From NCBI GenBank assembly GCA_006386115.1, contig VFIW01000050.1, positions 148,540 through 212,539 of the forward strand: DNA of 64,000 nucleotides, written 5' to 3'. Source of the stretch: Globisporangium splendens. Lineage: Eukaryota; Oomycota; Peronosporomycetes; Pythiales; Pythiaceae. Shown here one piece after another: positions 1 through 12,312 of this stretch. The first letter of the stretch is position 1, and the number at the start of each line of letters is the position of its first letter. Made by a program: the position numbers and the translations under genes. The notes below the pieces were generated by a model. It did not search any database. It was given only the letters and a program-made list of their open reading frames with translations, and was not told the DNA's origin.

Positions 1-3000
1 CCCGCCATGTGTGAATCCATTGCGTCTCGCACCAGCAGCACCGCCACAAGCTCCAACAAATGTCGTTGTCGCCAACGACCGACACGATCGAACGGCTCTC
101 AAGGTGAAATGGCAAGCGCCACTGTCGGCAAGCGGAGCCACAATCACGAACTACATCATTGAATACTCGACCGACGCGTTCACGCCAGTGCTGTTGTGTG
201 CAAATTGCGCGCAGTCTCTTTCTCAGACCACACTCACGCTCGGTGCCAACGTGGTCCTCGCCGCGAACCAGCTCCTGGAGTTAAGTAGCTTGACTCCAAA
301 GTGTCTGGTCGTGGCTCAGGGCGTCGCAGCCGCGTGGAATGCTGCCAAGATTGTGTACACAGTGGCTGGAAATCATGGATGCGATGATTTTTCCGCGGGA
401 TCAGTCACGATCAACGCGCTTCACGGCACGGGGAGCGGGTACATTACTGTTGTTCCCAGCGATGTGCAGTTTTCGACGGACGATTCGCCGCCGCAAGTGT
501 GGTTCCGCGCTGTGCTGACAGGATTGACATCCAATACCGTGTACACAGTGCGTGTGCGTGGCCAAAACGCCGAAGGCATGGGCGTCAGCGACGCCTATTT
601 GTGAAGATGGCATCGAAGCCTGCACGGCTGCGTCGGCGATGGGTGCCTCGACGCTCGTGATGCGGCAATTGCCGTCAGCCCCAGTGTTGGAGCTCCCGAC
701 ACAGCTTCTCTCGCAAGGAACCAACACAGTAAACGCGAACGGGTTCACGGAAAACACGCTTTCGGTCTCGTTCCGAGATCCAAGTGCGTGGACAGGACTC
801 GAAGGCGTCGACTGGTACCGCCTCGAGTGGGATCTCCAGCCGGACTTCAAGCCGACGTCCAAGCAGAGTGTGATTGTCCAGGTCGCAACAACGGCCCCGT
901 CGCTGTGGCCAACACTCCAGGTGTGTGCGAGTTGCGCAACAACACTGAGTGGCACGAATGCCGAAACCTTAACCGCGACAAATCCGAACCAGGATCTCGA
1001 TATCCGTGTGAGCGACTACCTTACGCTGAACGCTGGACTGACGTCGGGGATGATTGACCAGCTTACTTGCCAATTCCAGGTAACAGCAATCGATACCACC
1101 GTCGCCTGATGTTATCCTTACAGCGTTGATCCCAGAAGAAAACGGGAATATCGCGCCGGAGGTACGGGTGAGTTTGCTGCAAGTGAGTTTCCTGCAGCCA
1201 ATGATCTTGCTGCCGACGGATTTGAACGGCAATGGTGGCTCTACGATCACGAAGTATCTCGTCGAGTGGTCCGATAAGGACTTTTCTGCGATGCAAAGTC
1301 ACGTCCAAGTCATCTCAACGACCTCGTCGTCGTCGCTCAAGGTCAGCGGCGCATTCAGACTGGCGCTTGACACCACTGGCTGCGCAAATTGCCAGGTCAA
1401 GAGTCTCCACTTGACGTCCGCGATCCCCTTTGACACGACTGCTTTGTCAATGACTAACATCTTGCAGAATTTGCCCAATGTCGGCCAAGTGAGTGTCTCA
1501 CGCGCGCCATGCAGCGCGAACAGCGAATGCACGTGGAAAGTCACGTTTGTATCGGAGGTTGGCGCCGTTCCAGATTTCACTGTCGCGCAAAACCTGCTAT
1601 CGACGGAGAATGGCGTTGTGCGGATTCAGATCTCGTCGCTTGTTGTGAATGGTGGCCAAGTCGGGAACCTCGTGGGCGCTACGTACTGCCCAAGCACGAC
1701 GACAGTGGGCGGTGTCGTGACGTTGAATTCTGGCCCATCAGCGTGTGGCTTTGTGGTGCCAACAGTAGAATCGCCACTTCCGTACAAGTACCTGATCCAA
1801 GGCTTGACACCAGGGACGACATATCTCGTTCGTGTCTCCGCTCTCAATGCACTTGGGTACGGCATTCGACGATTGAGTGCATCGACGTCCATGGCGGTTC
1901 CCTTTGAACCACCGTCGGTACCGCGATTGCTGTTCAATACTCTCGCGTCGCCAGTGTTGACCCTCGCGGGGCCAACGGCGTTGGTCGTCGCGTATGGCCC
2001 GCCAGTGTTTAGTGGCGGCCCGCCTGTGACTGGATACACGATCGAATGGGACCCCAAGCCATCGTTTGACAGTGGCACGAATGGCGACGCATTGGGTCAA
2101 GTCATTCGTACGGGAGGTAGTGGCGGGAAGTATCGGATCGATAAATTGACAACGGCACAGTGGTGGTACGTTCGTGTATACGCCATGAACGCCGAAATAG
2201 GCGCGGGTCTACCTGAATTGACCTCTCCTGAGCGAGAGATGCCACGACAAAAGCCTCTGCCGCCGCGAGATGTCATGATCAGCAACGGCAAGACTTTGCC
2301 TCTCGGGTACTCGTTCAATGTACAATGGCGCGCGCCAAGTGACCTGAAAGACTCATTAACCGCGATCACAGCGTACCAAGTCGAATGGTACTAGAAGGCG
2401 CTGACGGATCCGTTCTTCGGATTGCCTGTGATTCAAGTAGTGCAAACCACTGGTGCGATCGCAAGCGGAAGCTTCACGCTCGCATACGGAGATGGCTCAG
2501 AGCGGTTCCCATATCGTGTGCTCCCAGGAACGTTGGACGTCGTACATGGGCAGAATTATGTCACGACTTCTACAGACCTAACAGGTTTACTAGCCCGTGG
2601 CGATGTGATCGTGATCGACGACGTGACGTACTTGGCCGCGACCACCGGTACATTTTCATCGACGCAGCTTCCGCTCGCAGATGCTACAAATTTCGCCACG
2701 AAGACAGGATCGACGCTCGCAACCACTCGGATAGCGTACTCGGGAACGACCAAATCGAGCATTCCCGCCAAGACACTTTGGAAAACCATTGATATGAGCT
2801 ACGACATTACACCGAGTGCGATGAAAGAAGCTCTTGAGATGCTGCCAACCGTCGGCATCGTGCATGTCGAGCGGTTCCAAGTCGGTGCTGTGGGGAACAA
2901 CAATTTCGAGTGGGATATCACATTCTCCACGCAAGTACCGTCGCCGAGTGCACTGCCAACGTTCACCGTGAATGAGAGAAACCTCGTGGCGACGATCAAT

Positions 3001-6000
3001 AACGCCGATGTGAGTGCTTCAGTGACTCAGTTGAGCCAAGTGCCGCTGGCATTTGGCTTTGCTACGGTATTAGCTACGGCTGATGCATCAGGCGCCGGCA
3101 GTGTGCCATTCTCCTACAACATCACGCAACTCACCAACGGAGTCCCATAATTTGTGCGTGTGGCAGCAGTCAATGATATTGGTATGGGCGATTTGCCTTG
3201 TCAGACAGCAGTCTCGCGCCGACGCGGGCACCGTTGGCCCTCGCTAACGTCAAAATACGCACGCTAAGCGCCACAATGATGGAGTTGACTTACGACCAAA
3301 TCGCAACGTCAGGTGGCGAGCCCGTCGATGGCTACCGCATCGAGTATGACCGTGTGTTCAATTTCAATAGCTCGACCAAACAAGTCTCGACGTCGCCCCA
3401 ACAACCATGTTTCACCGCGTAACCACCGCAGCGCATACAGGTTCATTCACTGCAGGTAGTACGTTCACACTCTCGACGACTGGCTCTTCGACAGGTTTCC
3501 GAGGTGCGTTCTCGCGCCAAGTGGATACCTACGTGAGTGCTTCGGACCTCGGGACGACGAATTTTCTGCTCCGGATTGCGCCGAACGCGCTCAGTGGGTA
3601 TGGAAGCGCCGATTTGAGTCAAGTCTTCTCACGAGGCGAATACGTTCGCGTACGCAACAACGAGGCACGAGTCTGTTTGGATTCCAATATCAAGTACACG
3701 CTTCCAGCCACCACGACGGTCTCTTACGACGCAGCGACAAGCAGTTGACCATCTCGCCTTTGACGGGTAATCTCGTGAACATAGTGGTCGCGGACACAGT
3801 GCTGTCTATCGGTCTGGCAATGGAGTGTCGTGCTACTATTGACACCGTTGTGAGTTCAGCAAAGCTCAAGTTGACGCACACTTGTGCTGTGGCGACTCTT
3901 AGCACGCCTGGACTCGTCATCAATGTGCACTGGGGACCCGCAGTGTTGCCTCTCTGTGGTGTTAAAGATCCATGGAATGTCATGGACACTCCAACATTGA
4001 CGTCGTTTGTCAGCCGCCTAGGCGCTTTCACGGATCCGCTACCGCTGTTCCAACTCGGTACGTCGGCCGGCGTCGCGTTCAATTTGGCGACAGGTGGCCT
4101 CAAGAGCGATGTCGTATCCTTGCAGACGCCACTCACGATCGGGTGCGGGGACTACATTCGACTAGGCGACGTCGCTGAGGATCCGATCTTACGGGTGGGT
4201 GGCAAATGCGACGTCACGGATACCTGCGACTGCGTTCGCGCGACAGCGACGTCGAGCATCCAACTGGGAGCTTCCTGGACTATACGACGCCGATTAGCGT
4301 GTCGCTTGATGCGCTCGCGTACGCGACGCGGGAGATCCAAAGCATCCGCATCGCAACGACCGCTGGCGATCTCACGCACGGAGTTGGAGGCTTCCGCATC
4401 AAATTCGGTGACGAGATCAGCTCAAATACGCTGCGAGGTGGTGACGGCGGTAACCTGAATGACGACATTGGGTGTCTGTTGTGGTCGTCAGGCACGCTGT
4501 CGGCTGACACGATGCGCGATGTGCTCGCACTCGAGGTTGAGCTAGAATCCTTTACTGGGATCGACGACGTGCGCGTGTACCGAACGTTCACGCCGTCGCC
4601 CACGACGATGGTTTACACGATCGAGTTTCTGGGTGTCTCAGTGCGTGGCAAGTTGCCATCCCTTCAGATCCGCGATGTCGGTATTAATGGATGCAGTGGG
4701 TTTGATGGCACACCTGCTGGCACGGTGCCTATTGCGCCGGTCGTTGTGCTGAAGGAGCAGCTCGCTTACGTCACGATCTATCAAGCGCCAACGACGCGAC
4801 CGATTCCGTTTGACGCGACTGACGAAGACGTGAAGGGTGCGCTGGAAGCTCTCTCGAGTCTTCCTAACGTGGATGTGACGAGGAAAGTTGCGAAGTTTGG
4901 CTACGACTGGAAGATCACGTACATCGCGTTTGATGATCCGCGTGCGCCCCCAACGTTTGTCGCGAATGGCTTTGCTTTGCAAGCTGTGCAAGATCCCAAG
5001 GTGACCGTGACGCAGTTTAACTGGAGAAAGCTCGACACGCGTGCGATCAGCGCAGGCGGCGGTGTCTCCATCTTCGTCCGCGTCGCAGCGCATAACAAGA
5101 ATGGCTTTGGAGATAGCTCCGTTCCTGTGCCAGCATCGATTCAGCTTGCGAACCAGTTGCCGAGTGAAGTGCTGTTTCCATACGTGGAGGTTCTATCGAG
5201 TTCGGAGCTTTTGGTGCAGTGGGACTACCCTTGGAACGATGGTGGGGAAGAGGTTACCGAGTACAAAGTGGAATGGTGGAGCTCGACCGTAAACGGCGGC
5301 GTGAAGCAATCGTACGTGCTACACCATCTCGAGTCGCCTCGTCAGATCGCCGACGTAAATACGATCAGTATTTCGGCACCTAGTGCAGGGTCAAACACGT
5401 ACCTCTCTGGTACGTTCCAAGTGGGCTTTGATGGTGAATGGAGCAACGAGCTCCGGTATGATCTGTCTGCTGTCATGATGCAGTCCGTTTTGAAGAATCT
5501 GAGCACTATAGAAGATGTGTCAGTCGATCGTGTGCTGAATACGAACGGATACACGTGGGTGATCACGTTTTATCAGACAAAGTACAAGGGAAACCAGCAC
5601 AAGAAGCACAAGTCGCGCTTGGATCCATCGACGTCCCATAAGCTAAAAGTGTCAGGGACCAACCTACTGCTTGTACAACATCACTTCGGGATACTTGCGT
5701 CCCTAAGCTCGCAAACAGCATCATGCCAAGCATTTCGATCGGCACGCGCCAAGAGATCCAGGCGCTGACGTGCACTGGTACGCCGAGTGCGGCAACAGGC
5801 TTCAAGTTGAACTATATGGGCGCTCAGACGGCTCTGATCCCTTCGAGTGCGGCTGCTGCTGATGTGGAGGCTGCCCTGAAGGATATCCTCGTGGCAGGCG
5901 CGGTCTCCGTGAGCTTTAGTGACCCAGCGCAGATGACGGTTTGTGTCGCAGCGAACGCGGCGCGTCTCCTCATCGAGTTTAACACGGAACTAGGCGATGT

Positions 6001-7366
6001 GAATCTGCTCACGGCATCCAGTGTCAGTGCGGGACTAACGATCCCACCCATTGAAGAGCTGCGCAAAGGCAGAACGCAGGTGACACCTGGGCGAATGCTG
6101 TATTCGTACGTCGTGTCCGGACTCACGACCTCGAATGTGTACAATGTTCGCATTGCAGCATACAACAGTATCGGCTTTGGGCCATTCACGACGGCACAGC
6201 CACTGGGCGGTGTGGTCCCTGTCGCTAAGGTGCCAACAGCTCTGCAATCGCTGACGGTGCAGGCAAGACTGAGCAGTTCGACGCTACTCATGGTCTGGGA
6301 GGAGCCGCTGAGCAACGGCGGATCATCGGTCGACTCGTATCGCGTTGAGTGGGACGTGAATCCGGCGTACACAAGCCAATGCGGTGAGCGATCTGAAGTC
6401 CAGACGCTCGTGTCGACGCACACGTCAACACCTTCTGCAGGAGACAAATACAAGCTTCTAATCGGCACGGACGTCGTTGGTTGCGTCGACTGGCAAGAGA
6501 CAGCCGCAAATTTACAGCTCATGGTCCGCGCGCTCGGTGGAGTGTACGCGAATGCGGAAGTCACGCGGTTTGGCGACGGAACAGCGCGTTGGGACTTTGG
6601 GTACACGTACACGGTCACGTTCGTGAACCCGGTGACGGCAGTGCCGAATGTGTTCCCACTAAACATCCCGCTGTTCAGCATCGACAAAACGGACACGAAC
6701 TGCAACAGCTACCAGGGCAAGGTTCTTCCTAAGCGAGCAACGTTTGGCCCTGGTTTGGATGACAAGTTTGGGCAAGGCAAGATCGATTCGACCAACAATG
6801 AATGCTCGTCCTTGCTGAACGAGCCGATTGCGAAGCAGACGATCACCGAAGCCGTTGCCATGGCGAGCGGTCTGTCGCTCCCGGCGATTCAACTGGCGTT
6901 GGCCACAACGACGACGAGCACACCAGTCGGTGGAACAGCAGCTGGACAAACAACGCTTCTTGGCGCGCACGCCCCTGTTCTCTGCGATTCTTGTGTGCAA
7001 AAATTGGCAGCGAACACGCTCACGATCACTTCTGCCGCGCTGATCGGTGTCATCAACAATGGCGACTACTTCATCGTCGAGGAAGTGCTCGCAGACACAG
7101 TAGCTTCATCGAGTACCTCTCTCCGCAAGTGCGTCATGAAAGCCGCCGCAGCCGCGACGACGACCAGCATTGTAATCGACGCGACGGATGTGACGTTTTT
7201 GAACGGCGGATACCAGCTGCCGACCACGTTCGAGAGCAATGCTTGGACGCTCAAGCGCTTCAACATGTGCGCTCACGTCGTCCAGGACCTCATCGCCGGA
7301 CGAGACTACTCGGTGCGCGTCGTCGCAAAGAACGCTCAGGGCGAGAGTCAAGCGGCCATGGCGTAA
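1..7366 (+). pseudogene. Decayed fibronectin type III repeat protein, 5' end outside window
   Basis: A protein-like reading runs through almost all of this stretch but changes frame repeatedly (near 600, 1110, 3190, 3410, 3745, 4230 and 5720) and meets in-frame stops at 2392-2394 and 3148-3150. Each piece carries FN3-like strands of the form Y-x-V-R-V-x-A-x-N, for example near 540, 1830, 2165, 6140 and 7305. Between them are two other recurring modules: a Cys-x-x-Cys-x-x-x-L segment (near 200, 930, 6980) and a segment ending in W-x-(V/I)-T-F. The last piece ends with a TAA at 7364-7366 just after an FN3 G-strand. Large FN3 proteins of this kind are probably extracellular or surface proteins. 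So many lesions indicate a dead gene; systematic indel error in the assembly is the alternative. Confidence 0.75.
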
Positions 7367-7727
7367 AGTAGAAAGCAATCGGTACAGAGTGACGTCATAT
7401 ATACCCATGAGCGAAAGCTTGTATAAATCTCCACAAACGATATGTACCTGGATGTGCTCTGCTTGAGGTGTTGCCCTGACGAAGACAGTGTTTAGTGAAG
7501 CTTGAACCGCTATCGCTCACACGGTTAGCGTGTCTTTCACAAGACTATTTTCCCAGCGCAGGAACTCATGTGATGTCGCGTGTTTGACTTCTGAATGACG
7601 GAAATGTGATCACGAATGCCCAGGTCATCGTCGAATTAAGTGCGGATGGATACCTTTTCAGGTGGCACAATGCCAAGCAAGACAGTAATGTTTTCTTTCA
7701 TACAACCACCTTTTTGTCACGCAAATG
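7367..7727. other. Intergenic, no feature seen
   Basis: This 361-base stretch separates the FN3 pseudogene from the left arm of the inverted duplication. It has no convincing ORF or promoter motif. The right arm has no matching sequence beyond base 13075, so this is unique flank. Confidence 0.5.
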
Positions 7728-7920
7728 GATACACTTTTCAAAGCAAAAAAATGGGTACAACATGCATAAAAGGGTCAAATTCCATCCAACAGAGCTTCAT
7801 GAGCTCCAAACATCCATTCTCTGTTGATTTTTTTGTTATGGGCGTCAACAGTTTTAAGCGCATGTGCATTCCATAAAGGCACACTCACTCCAACGTTGAT
7901 TGGTGGCCCCATATTGCTAC

Positions 7921-8490
7921 TCAGCAGTAGAAGTAAGTGCCAATGGTGCGCTTGACTTCGCACGCCGTCGGCGCAAGAAGCACGCCGTACAGCTTCCAGT
8001 CCGCGAGTGGGTAGCGCCAGCTCATGCGCGCAGTCATGGCGCGGCTTTTCGGATCCGTGACGTAGTACAGGAACGCATCCCGTGGCATAGGTAGCACTGC
8101 TGCTGCCTTTGACCCAGGTCGCAGGTCTGAAAGGATTGCCTTGTCCCTAGTATCGTCGGTGCCATCCGTGACAGTAGGATCGGGATTCAAGCTCATGCGT
8201 CCGGCGATGATGGCGTCGGCAATGCTCTTGAGAAGAAGCGCCTGGTCGCGTCTCGTGAGCGCGATCTGACTGTCCGTGATGCGAATCGTGTTGTTTGCTG
8301 CGATGATACTCGTTTTGGCGATTGCTTCGGCGAGAGTGGCTTGATCTTTATCGTCTGCCGCAGTGGCTTTGGCCATACTTTTCATGCTCACCTTTGGCAA
8401 ACGCTCGCCCGTTGCCGAGTTCGCCAGCACTTGGCCAACGAGAAGACACCCGAGCAAGACCGCACAGCTGAATTGAGTGATACCACGCAT
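7921..8490 (-). CDS. Small secreted protein, unknown function (left copy)
   Basis: The 189-residue product is identical to that of the gene at 12313-12882, because the gene lies wholly inside the inverted duplication. It starts with a clear signal peptide (basic Met-Arg start, hydrophobic core around residues 8-22, Ala-Asn-Ser cleavage region). The mature part is Ala/Asp/Lys-rich and helical in look, with a C-terminal region rich in Tyr, Trp and Arg that ends in Tyr-Cys. The start at 8490 was chosen over an upstream ATG at 8589 because it gives the signal peptide and follows a good oomycete Inr/FPR site at 8536-8551. I do not recognise the family. Both copies keep their promoter region, so both could be expressed. 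Confidence 0.75.
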   Translation of the reverse strand: MRGITQFSCAVLLGCLLVGQVLANSATGERLPKVSMKSMAKATAADDKDQATLAEAIAKTSIIAANNTIRITDSQIALTRRDQALLLKSIADAIIAGRMSLNPDPTVTDGTDDTRDKAILSDLRPGSKAAAVLPMPRDAFLYYVTDPKSRAMTARMSWRYPLADWKLYGVLLAPTACEVKRTIGTYFYC

Positions 8491-8535
8491 GTTGGTTGAG
8501 AAATTTGTCAAAATTTGGAGTGAAGTGCGCAAAGC

Positions 8536-8551
8536 GAATTGGGAAGTGAGC
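8536..8551 (-). promoter_or_regulatory. Inr/FPR-type core promoter, left copy
   Basis: Mirror image of the site at 12252-12267, reading GCTCACTTCCCAATTC on the minus strand. It lies about 46 bases upstream of the ATG at 8490 and is close to the oomycete consensus GCTCATTYYNCAWTTT. Confidence 0.6.
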
Positions 8552-8848
8552 AAACCTATGGAGCTCGCTTTCTCTAGACTTTTACGCATATATGAGGAAA
8601 CTTGTGGACAAGCGAACTTTGCAGGAAATCTGCTCCGGTATATTCAGGATTTCCTAGCAATTGCGAAGAAATGGCTTTTCAGGTGCCATTGTTTTACTTC
8701 AGCGACTACAATGTGATTGTCAGTGAATCAGTATCAGTTTGACGACAATTCCATCCATCAATCAATCGTTGCTCGAGATCACGAGGATGTATTATCGCGA
8801 AAGGTGCTTAAATAATGTTATGGAATTGGAGTAATACCCAGGTTGTTT

Positions 8849-10034
8849 TCAATGACGGAGTCGTTGGGTGGCGGCCACGGACACTGGTGCCTGTGGCTCC
8901 GTCGTTGGGACTAGCGCGGAGCCGAATGCAGGGTACGCGTAGCTGATGGTTTCGTCGCCGTAGTCGCAGGAGACGCCGTGAGGCATGTGGAAGCACATTT
9001 GGTCCACTGGGCCAAGCAAGAGCACGACTGCATCGGCGACCGAGAGCGAGTCAAAGCCAGGGACAGGGACAACTGGCAGTGAAGTCGCGCTGCTGCTATT
9101 GTTAGAGACCGAAGAGTCCAGACTCGAGCCAGAACCATTGGTTCCATCGTCAAATTCGCCAGAGTTGTCTCCGATAAAACTAGAGTCACTGCTGGACGGT
9201 GGCATGCCCTTCTCGAGATACAGATACTGTAGTCCAGTCGGTGCACTCTCCTCGCTGTCACTCGAAGGAGTCGGGTAGAGAATAGAATCTAAGTGAGTGA
9301 TCGCGGGCTCAACGAGATTATACACGTTCCATGCCTCGACAAAGAAACTGTCTGGCGCCAGAAGACCGTAAATGAGGTCATCACCGCGCACGCATTTCCC
9401 TTCGGTGTAGAGGTCGGAGATCGCCACCGTGACACCTTTGGGTCCAGCCACACGCAGTTGCTGGATGATCGGGTAGTTGCTGACGTGGTCGACAAGGTCA
9501 CTCATCGGTTGGAAGCACGCACCGTAGGATGCCTGCGCCTTACCAGACTTGAACTTGACGGTCTCACCCATCGTGAGAGCAAATTCCTGGCCAGCGACAG
9601 CGCTACACACTTCGCTCGTGGGGATTTGCAGCGCATTGAGGAATGGCTTGATCGCATTCTCGTCGCCACTACTGCTCTCACCGAGGAAAGCCGACGCGAG
9701 CGAGAAGCCACAGGTTTGCTCGACGCCGTCCCCGAGCTTCTCGGACGTGAACGTCTTGACTGAACAGAGCGCGTTGCCCACGAGTTTGAGCAGCGAGTCG
9801 ACAGTTGTGGCCAGGTCAGAGCCAAAGGACTTGACGATCGTGCTTTTGAATTCGCCACAGTAGCCACCTGCGTTGTTCATCGCGGGGAGGATGGCCTCAT
9901 TGATGAGAACGTCGTTGATGCACGGAACAAACGCGTCCTTGTAGCAGGGGCAGAAGAACTCTGTGAACGCGCTGTCAGTAAACTCCTCCTCGGGAGGTGA
10001 CATGACGCTGAGCGCCTTTCTGCACTCGTTGGCC
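8849..10034 (-). pseudogene. 5'-truncated copy of the 493-residue secreted protein gene
   Basis: This is the left-arm copy of the gene at 10473-11954. The duplication starts inside codon 99, so the signal peptide, the N-terminal region and the promoter are missing. From the junction to the stop it reads the same protein as the intact copy. Reading can continue outward from the junction to an ATG at 10075, which would add 14 residues of unrelated sequence and give a 408-residue protein without a signal peptide. It is most likely a dead fragment. A cytoplasmic product from a new start is possible but unsupported. Confidence 0.8.
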
Positions 10035-10768
10035 ATATCTGGAAGATACGCTCTATTCTTGATATTTCTCGTCAATTACTTTCTTTATTCAGAGTCACAA
10101 TGTGCCTGTCGCCCCTCAAAATGGAAATGTGATGCTGTATAAAAAGATGCACTTGTACTCGCGCACTCGAAGCCGCATTGGAGTTGAAGCGGTGAGTCCA
10201 AAGAGATGGAGACAGGTGCTTTAGGCTGGTTGGGAATCTCCGCCCACCGACACGCTCACAGTCTGCTATTTCAGGTTGATGACGTCCCATAGAGCACAAA
10301 TCCAAAATTTGTAGTAAATTCAGCTGCCATATTTGGGGCGCCTCGATCAACGAAATCCAGCATTCCAGCGCGCTGCCCGGGAGCCCTACAAGACACTCGT
10401 ATCATTCTGCAATTGCAGTTCCACGTCTCACATCGCATTCAACCAAGCAGCACACATCAATACAACTCCAAGATGAAGATCCACGTTCCTCGTCCAAGCC
10501 TCGCTCTCACCTCGCTCGCTATCCTCTTTCTCGGCGCGACTACTGTCACCTCGGCGCAAGCCAATGAGGTTAAATGCTTCCAGTTGTTGGACGACCAAAG
10601 CCCGCTCGCGACGTCCCTCGCCGACCTCAAACCCCTGGAACCGCGCCTCGATCTCGACGTTGTGAACCAGGCCATTGCGTCCGTGTCGAGCGCAGTGCCA
10701 GGGTTTTCGCAATGCGCTGCCAACGTCGACATGAAGTCGACCGTGGCGACGGTGCTCACCTCCAAGAG
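10035..10768. other. Unique spacer between the inverted arms
   Basis: These 734 bases are the only single-copy part of the palindromic structure. The right half holds the core promoter and the first 98 codons of the intact secreted-protein gene. The left half (10035-10400) holds no ORF that I can support. Confidence 0.85.
10402..10414 (+). promoter_or_regulatory. Inr/FPR-type core promoter
   Basis: TCATTCTGCAATT matches the oomycete Inr plus flanking-promoter-region consensus TCATTYYNCAWTT at every position. It sits 58 bases upstream of the ATG at 10473. Confidence 0.7.
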
Positions 10769-11954
10769 GGCCAACGAGTGCAGAAAGGCGCTCAGCGTCA
10801 TGTCACCTCCCGAGGAGGAGTTTACTGACAGCGCGTTCACAGAGTTCTTCTGCCCCTGCTACAAGGACGCGTTTGTTCCGTGCATCAACGACGTTCTCAT
10901 CAATGAGGCCATCCTCCCCGCGATGAACAACGCAGGTGGCTACTGTGGCGAATTCAAAAGCACGATCGTCAAGTCCTTTGGCTCTGACCTGGCCACAACT
11001 GTCGACTCGCTGCTCAAACTCGTGGGCAACGCGCTCTGTTCAGTCAAGACGTTCACGTCCGAGAAGCTCGGGGACGGCGTCGAGCAAACCTGTGGCTTCT
11101 CGCTCGCGTCGGCTTTCCTCGGTGAGAGCAGTAGTGGCGACGAGAATGCGATCAAGCCATTCCTCAATGCGCTGCAAATCCCCACGAGCGAAGTGTGTAG
11201 CGCTGTCGCTGGCCAGGAATTTGCTCTCACGATGGGTGAGACCGTCAAGTTCAAGTCTGGTAAGGCGCAGGCATCCTACGGTGCGTGCTTCCAACCGATG
11301 AGTGACCTTGTCGACCACGTCAGCAACTACCCGATCATCCAGCAACTGCGTGTGGCTGGACCCAAAGGTGTCACGGTGGCGATCTCCGACCTCTACACCG
11401 AAGGGAAATGCGTGCGCGGTGATGACCTCATTTACGGTCTTCTGGCGCCAGACAGTTTCTTTGTCGAGGCATGGAACGTGTATAATCTCGTTGAGCCCGC
11501 GATCACTCACTTAGATTCTATTCTCTACCCGACTCCTTCGAGTGACAGCGAGGAGAGTGCACCGACTGGACTACAGTATCTGTATCTCGAGAAGGGCATG
11601 CCACCGTCCAGCAGTGACTCTAGTTTTATCGGAGACAACTCTGGCGAATTTGACGATGGAACCAATGGTTCTGGCTCGAGTCTGGACTCTTCGGTCTCTA
11701 ACAATAGCAGCAGCGCGACTTCACTGCCAGTTGTCCCTGTCCCTGGCTTTGACTCGCTCTCGGTCGCCGATGCAGTCGTGCTCTTGCTTGGCCCAGTGGA
11801 CCAAATGTGCTTCCACATGCCTCACGGCGTCTCCTGCGACTACGGCGACGAAACCATCAGCTACGCGTACCCTGCATTCGGCTCCGCGCTAGTCCCAACG
11901 ACGGAGCCACAGGCACCAGTGTCCGTGGCCGCCACCCAACGACTCCGTCATTGA
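10473..11954 (+). CDS. Secreted Cys-containing protein, unknown function (intact copy)
   Basis: The 493-residue product starts with a signal peptide (Lys-rich start, Leu/Ala core, cleavage probably after a Ser-Ala-Gln-Ala stretch around residue 30). The mature part has more than a dozen cysteines in two blocks, including a Cys-Pro-Cys motif near residue 125. A Ser/Asn/Asp/Gly-rich linker (about residues 370-430) precedes a short C-terminal Cys-containing block. The start at 10473 was preferred to an in-frame ATG at 10413 because only the former begins with a signal peptide and 10413 falls within the core promoter. Codons 99 to the end lie in the inverted duplication; the first 98 codons are unique. 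It may be an apoplastic or surface protein, but I know no family for it and see no elicitin cysteine pattern. Confidence 0.8.
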   Translation: MKIHVPRPSLALTSLAILFLGATTVTSAQANEVKCFQLLDDQSPLATSLADLKPLEPRLDLDVVNQAIASVSSAVPGFSQCAANVDMKSTVATVLTSKRANECRKALSVMSPPEEEFTDSAFTEFFCPCYKDAFVPCINDVLINEAILPAMNNAGGYCGEFKSTIVKSFGSDLATTVDSLLKLVGNALCSVKTFTSEKLGDGVEQTCGFSLASAFLGESSSGDENAIKPFLNALQIPTSEVCSAVAGQEFALTMGETVKFKSGKAQASYGACFQPMSDLVDHVSNYPIIQQLRVAGPKGVTVAISDLYTEGKCVRGDDLIYGLLAPDSFFVEAWNVYNLVEPAITHLDSILYPTPSSDSEESAPTGLQYLYLEKGMPPSSSDSSFIGDNSGEFDDGTNGSGSSLDSSVSNNSSSATSLPVVPVPGFDSLSVADAVVLLLGPVDQMCFHMPHGVSCDYGDETISYAYPAFGSALVPTTEPQAPVSVAATQRLRH

Positions 11955-12251
11955 AAACAACCTGGGTATTACTCCAATTCCATAACATTATTTAAGCACC
12001 TTTCGCGATAATACATCCTCGTGATCTCGAGCAACGATTGATTGATGGATGGAATTGTCGTCAAACTGATACTGATTCACTGACAATCACATTGTAGTCG
12101 CTGAAGTAAAACAATGGCACCTGAAAAGCCATTTCTTCGCAATTGCTAGGAAATCCTGAATATACCGGAGCAGATTTCCTGCAAAGTTCGCTTGTCCACA
12201 AGTTTCCTCATATATGCGTAAAAGTCTAGAGAAAGCGAGCTCCATAGGTTT

Positions 12252-12267
12252 GCTCACTTCCCAATTC
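12252..12267 (+). promoter_or_regulatory. Inr/FPR-type core promoter
   Basis: GCTCACTTCCCAATTC lies 46 bases before the ATG at 12313. A second similar string, TCACTCCAAATTTT (12280-12293), lies closer to the start and could serve instead. Confidence 0.6.
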
Positions 12268-12312
12268 GCTTTGCGCACTTCACTCCAAATTTTGACAAAT
12301 TTCTCAACCAAC

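Larger units (their letters stand above)
7728..10034 (-). repeat. Left arm of 2307-bp inverted duplication
   Basis: This segment is the reverse complement of 10769-13075. Both arms are exactly 2307 bases, and I saw no mismatch in the stretches compared, including two complete protein readings. Homology stops sharply at both ends: base 7727 does not pair with 13076, and 10035 does not pair with 10768. Neither boundary shows transposon termini or a target duplication. Confidence 0.93.

Noticed and set aside
10473..11954. Elicitin identity for the secreted Cys-containing protein
   Set aside because: Length and cysteine spacing do not fit the six-Cys elicitin domain.
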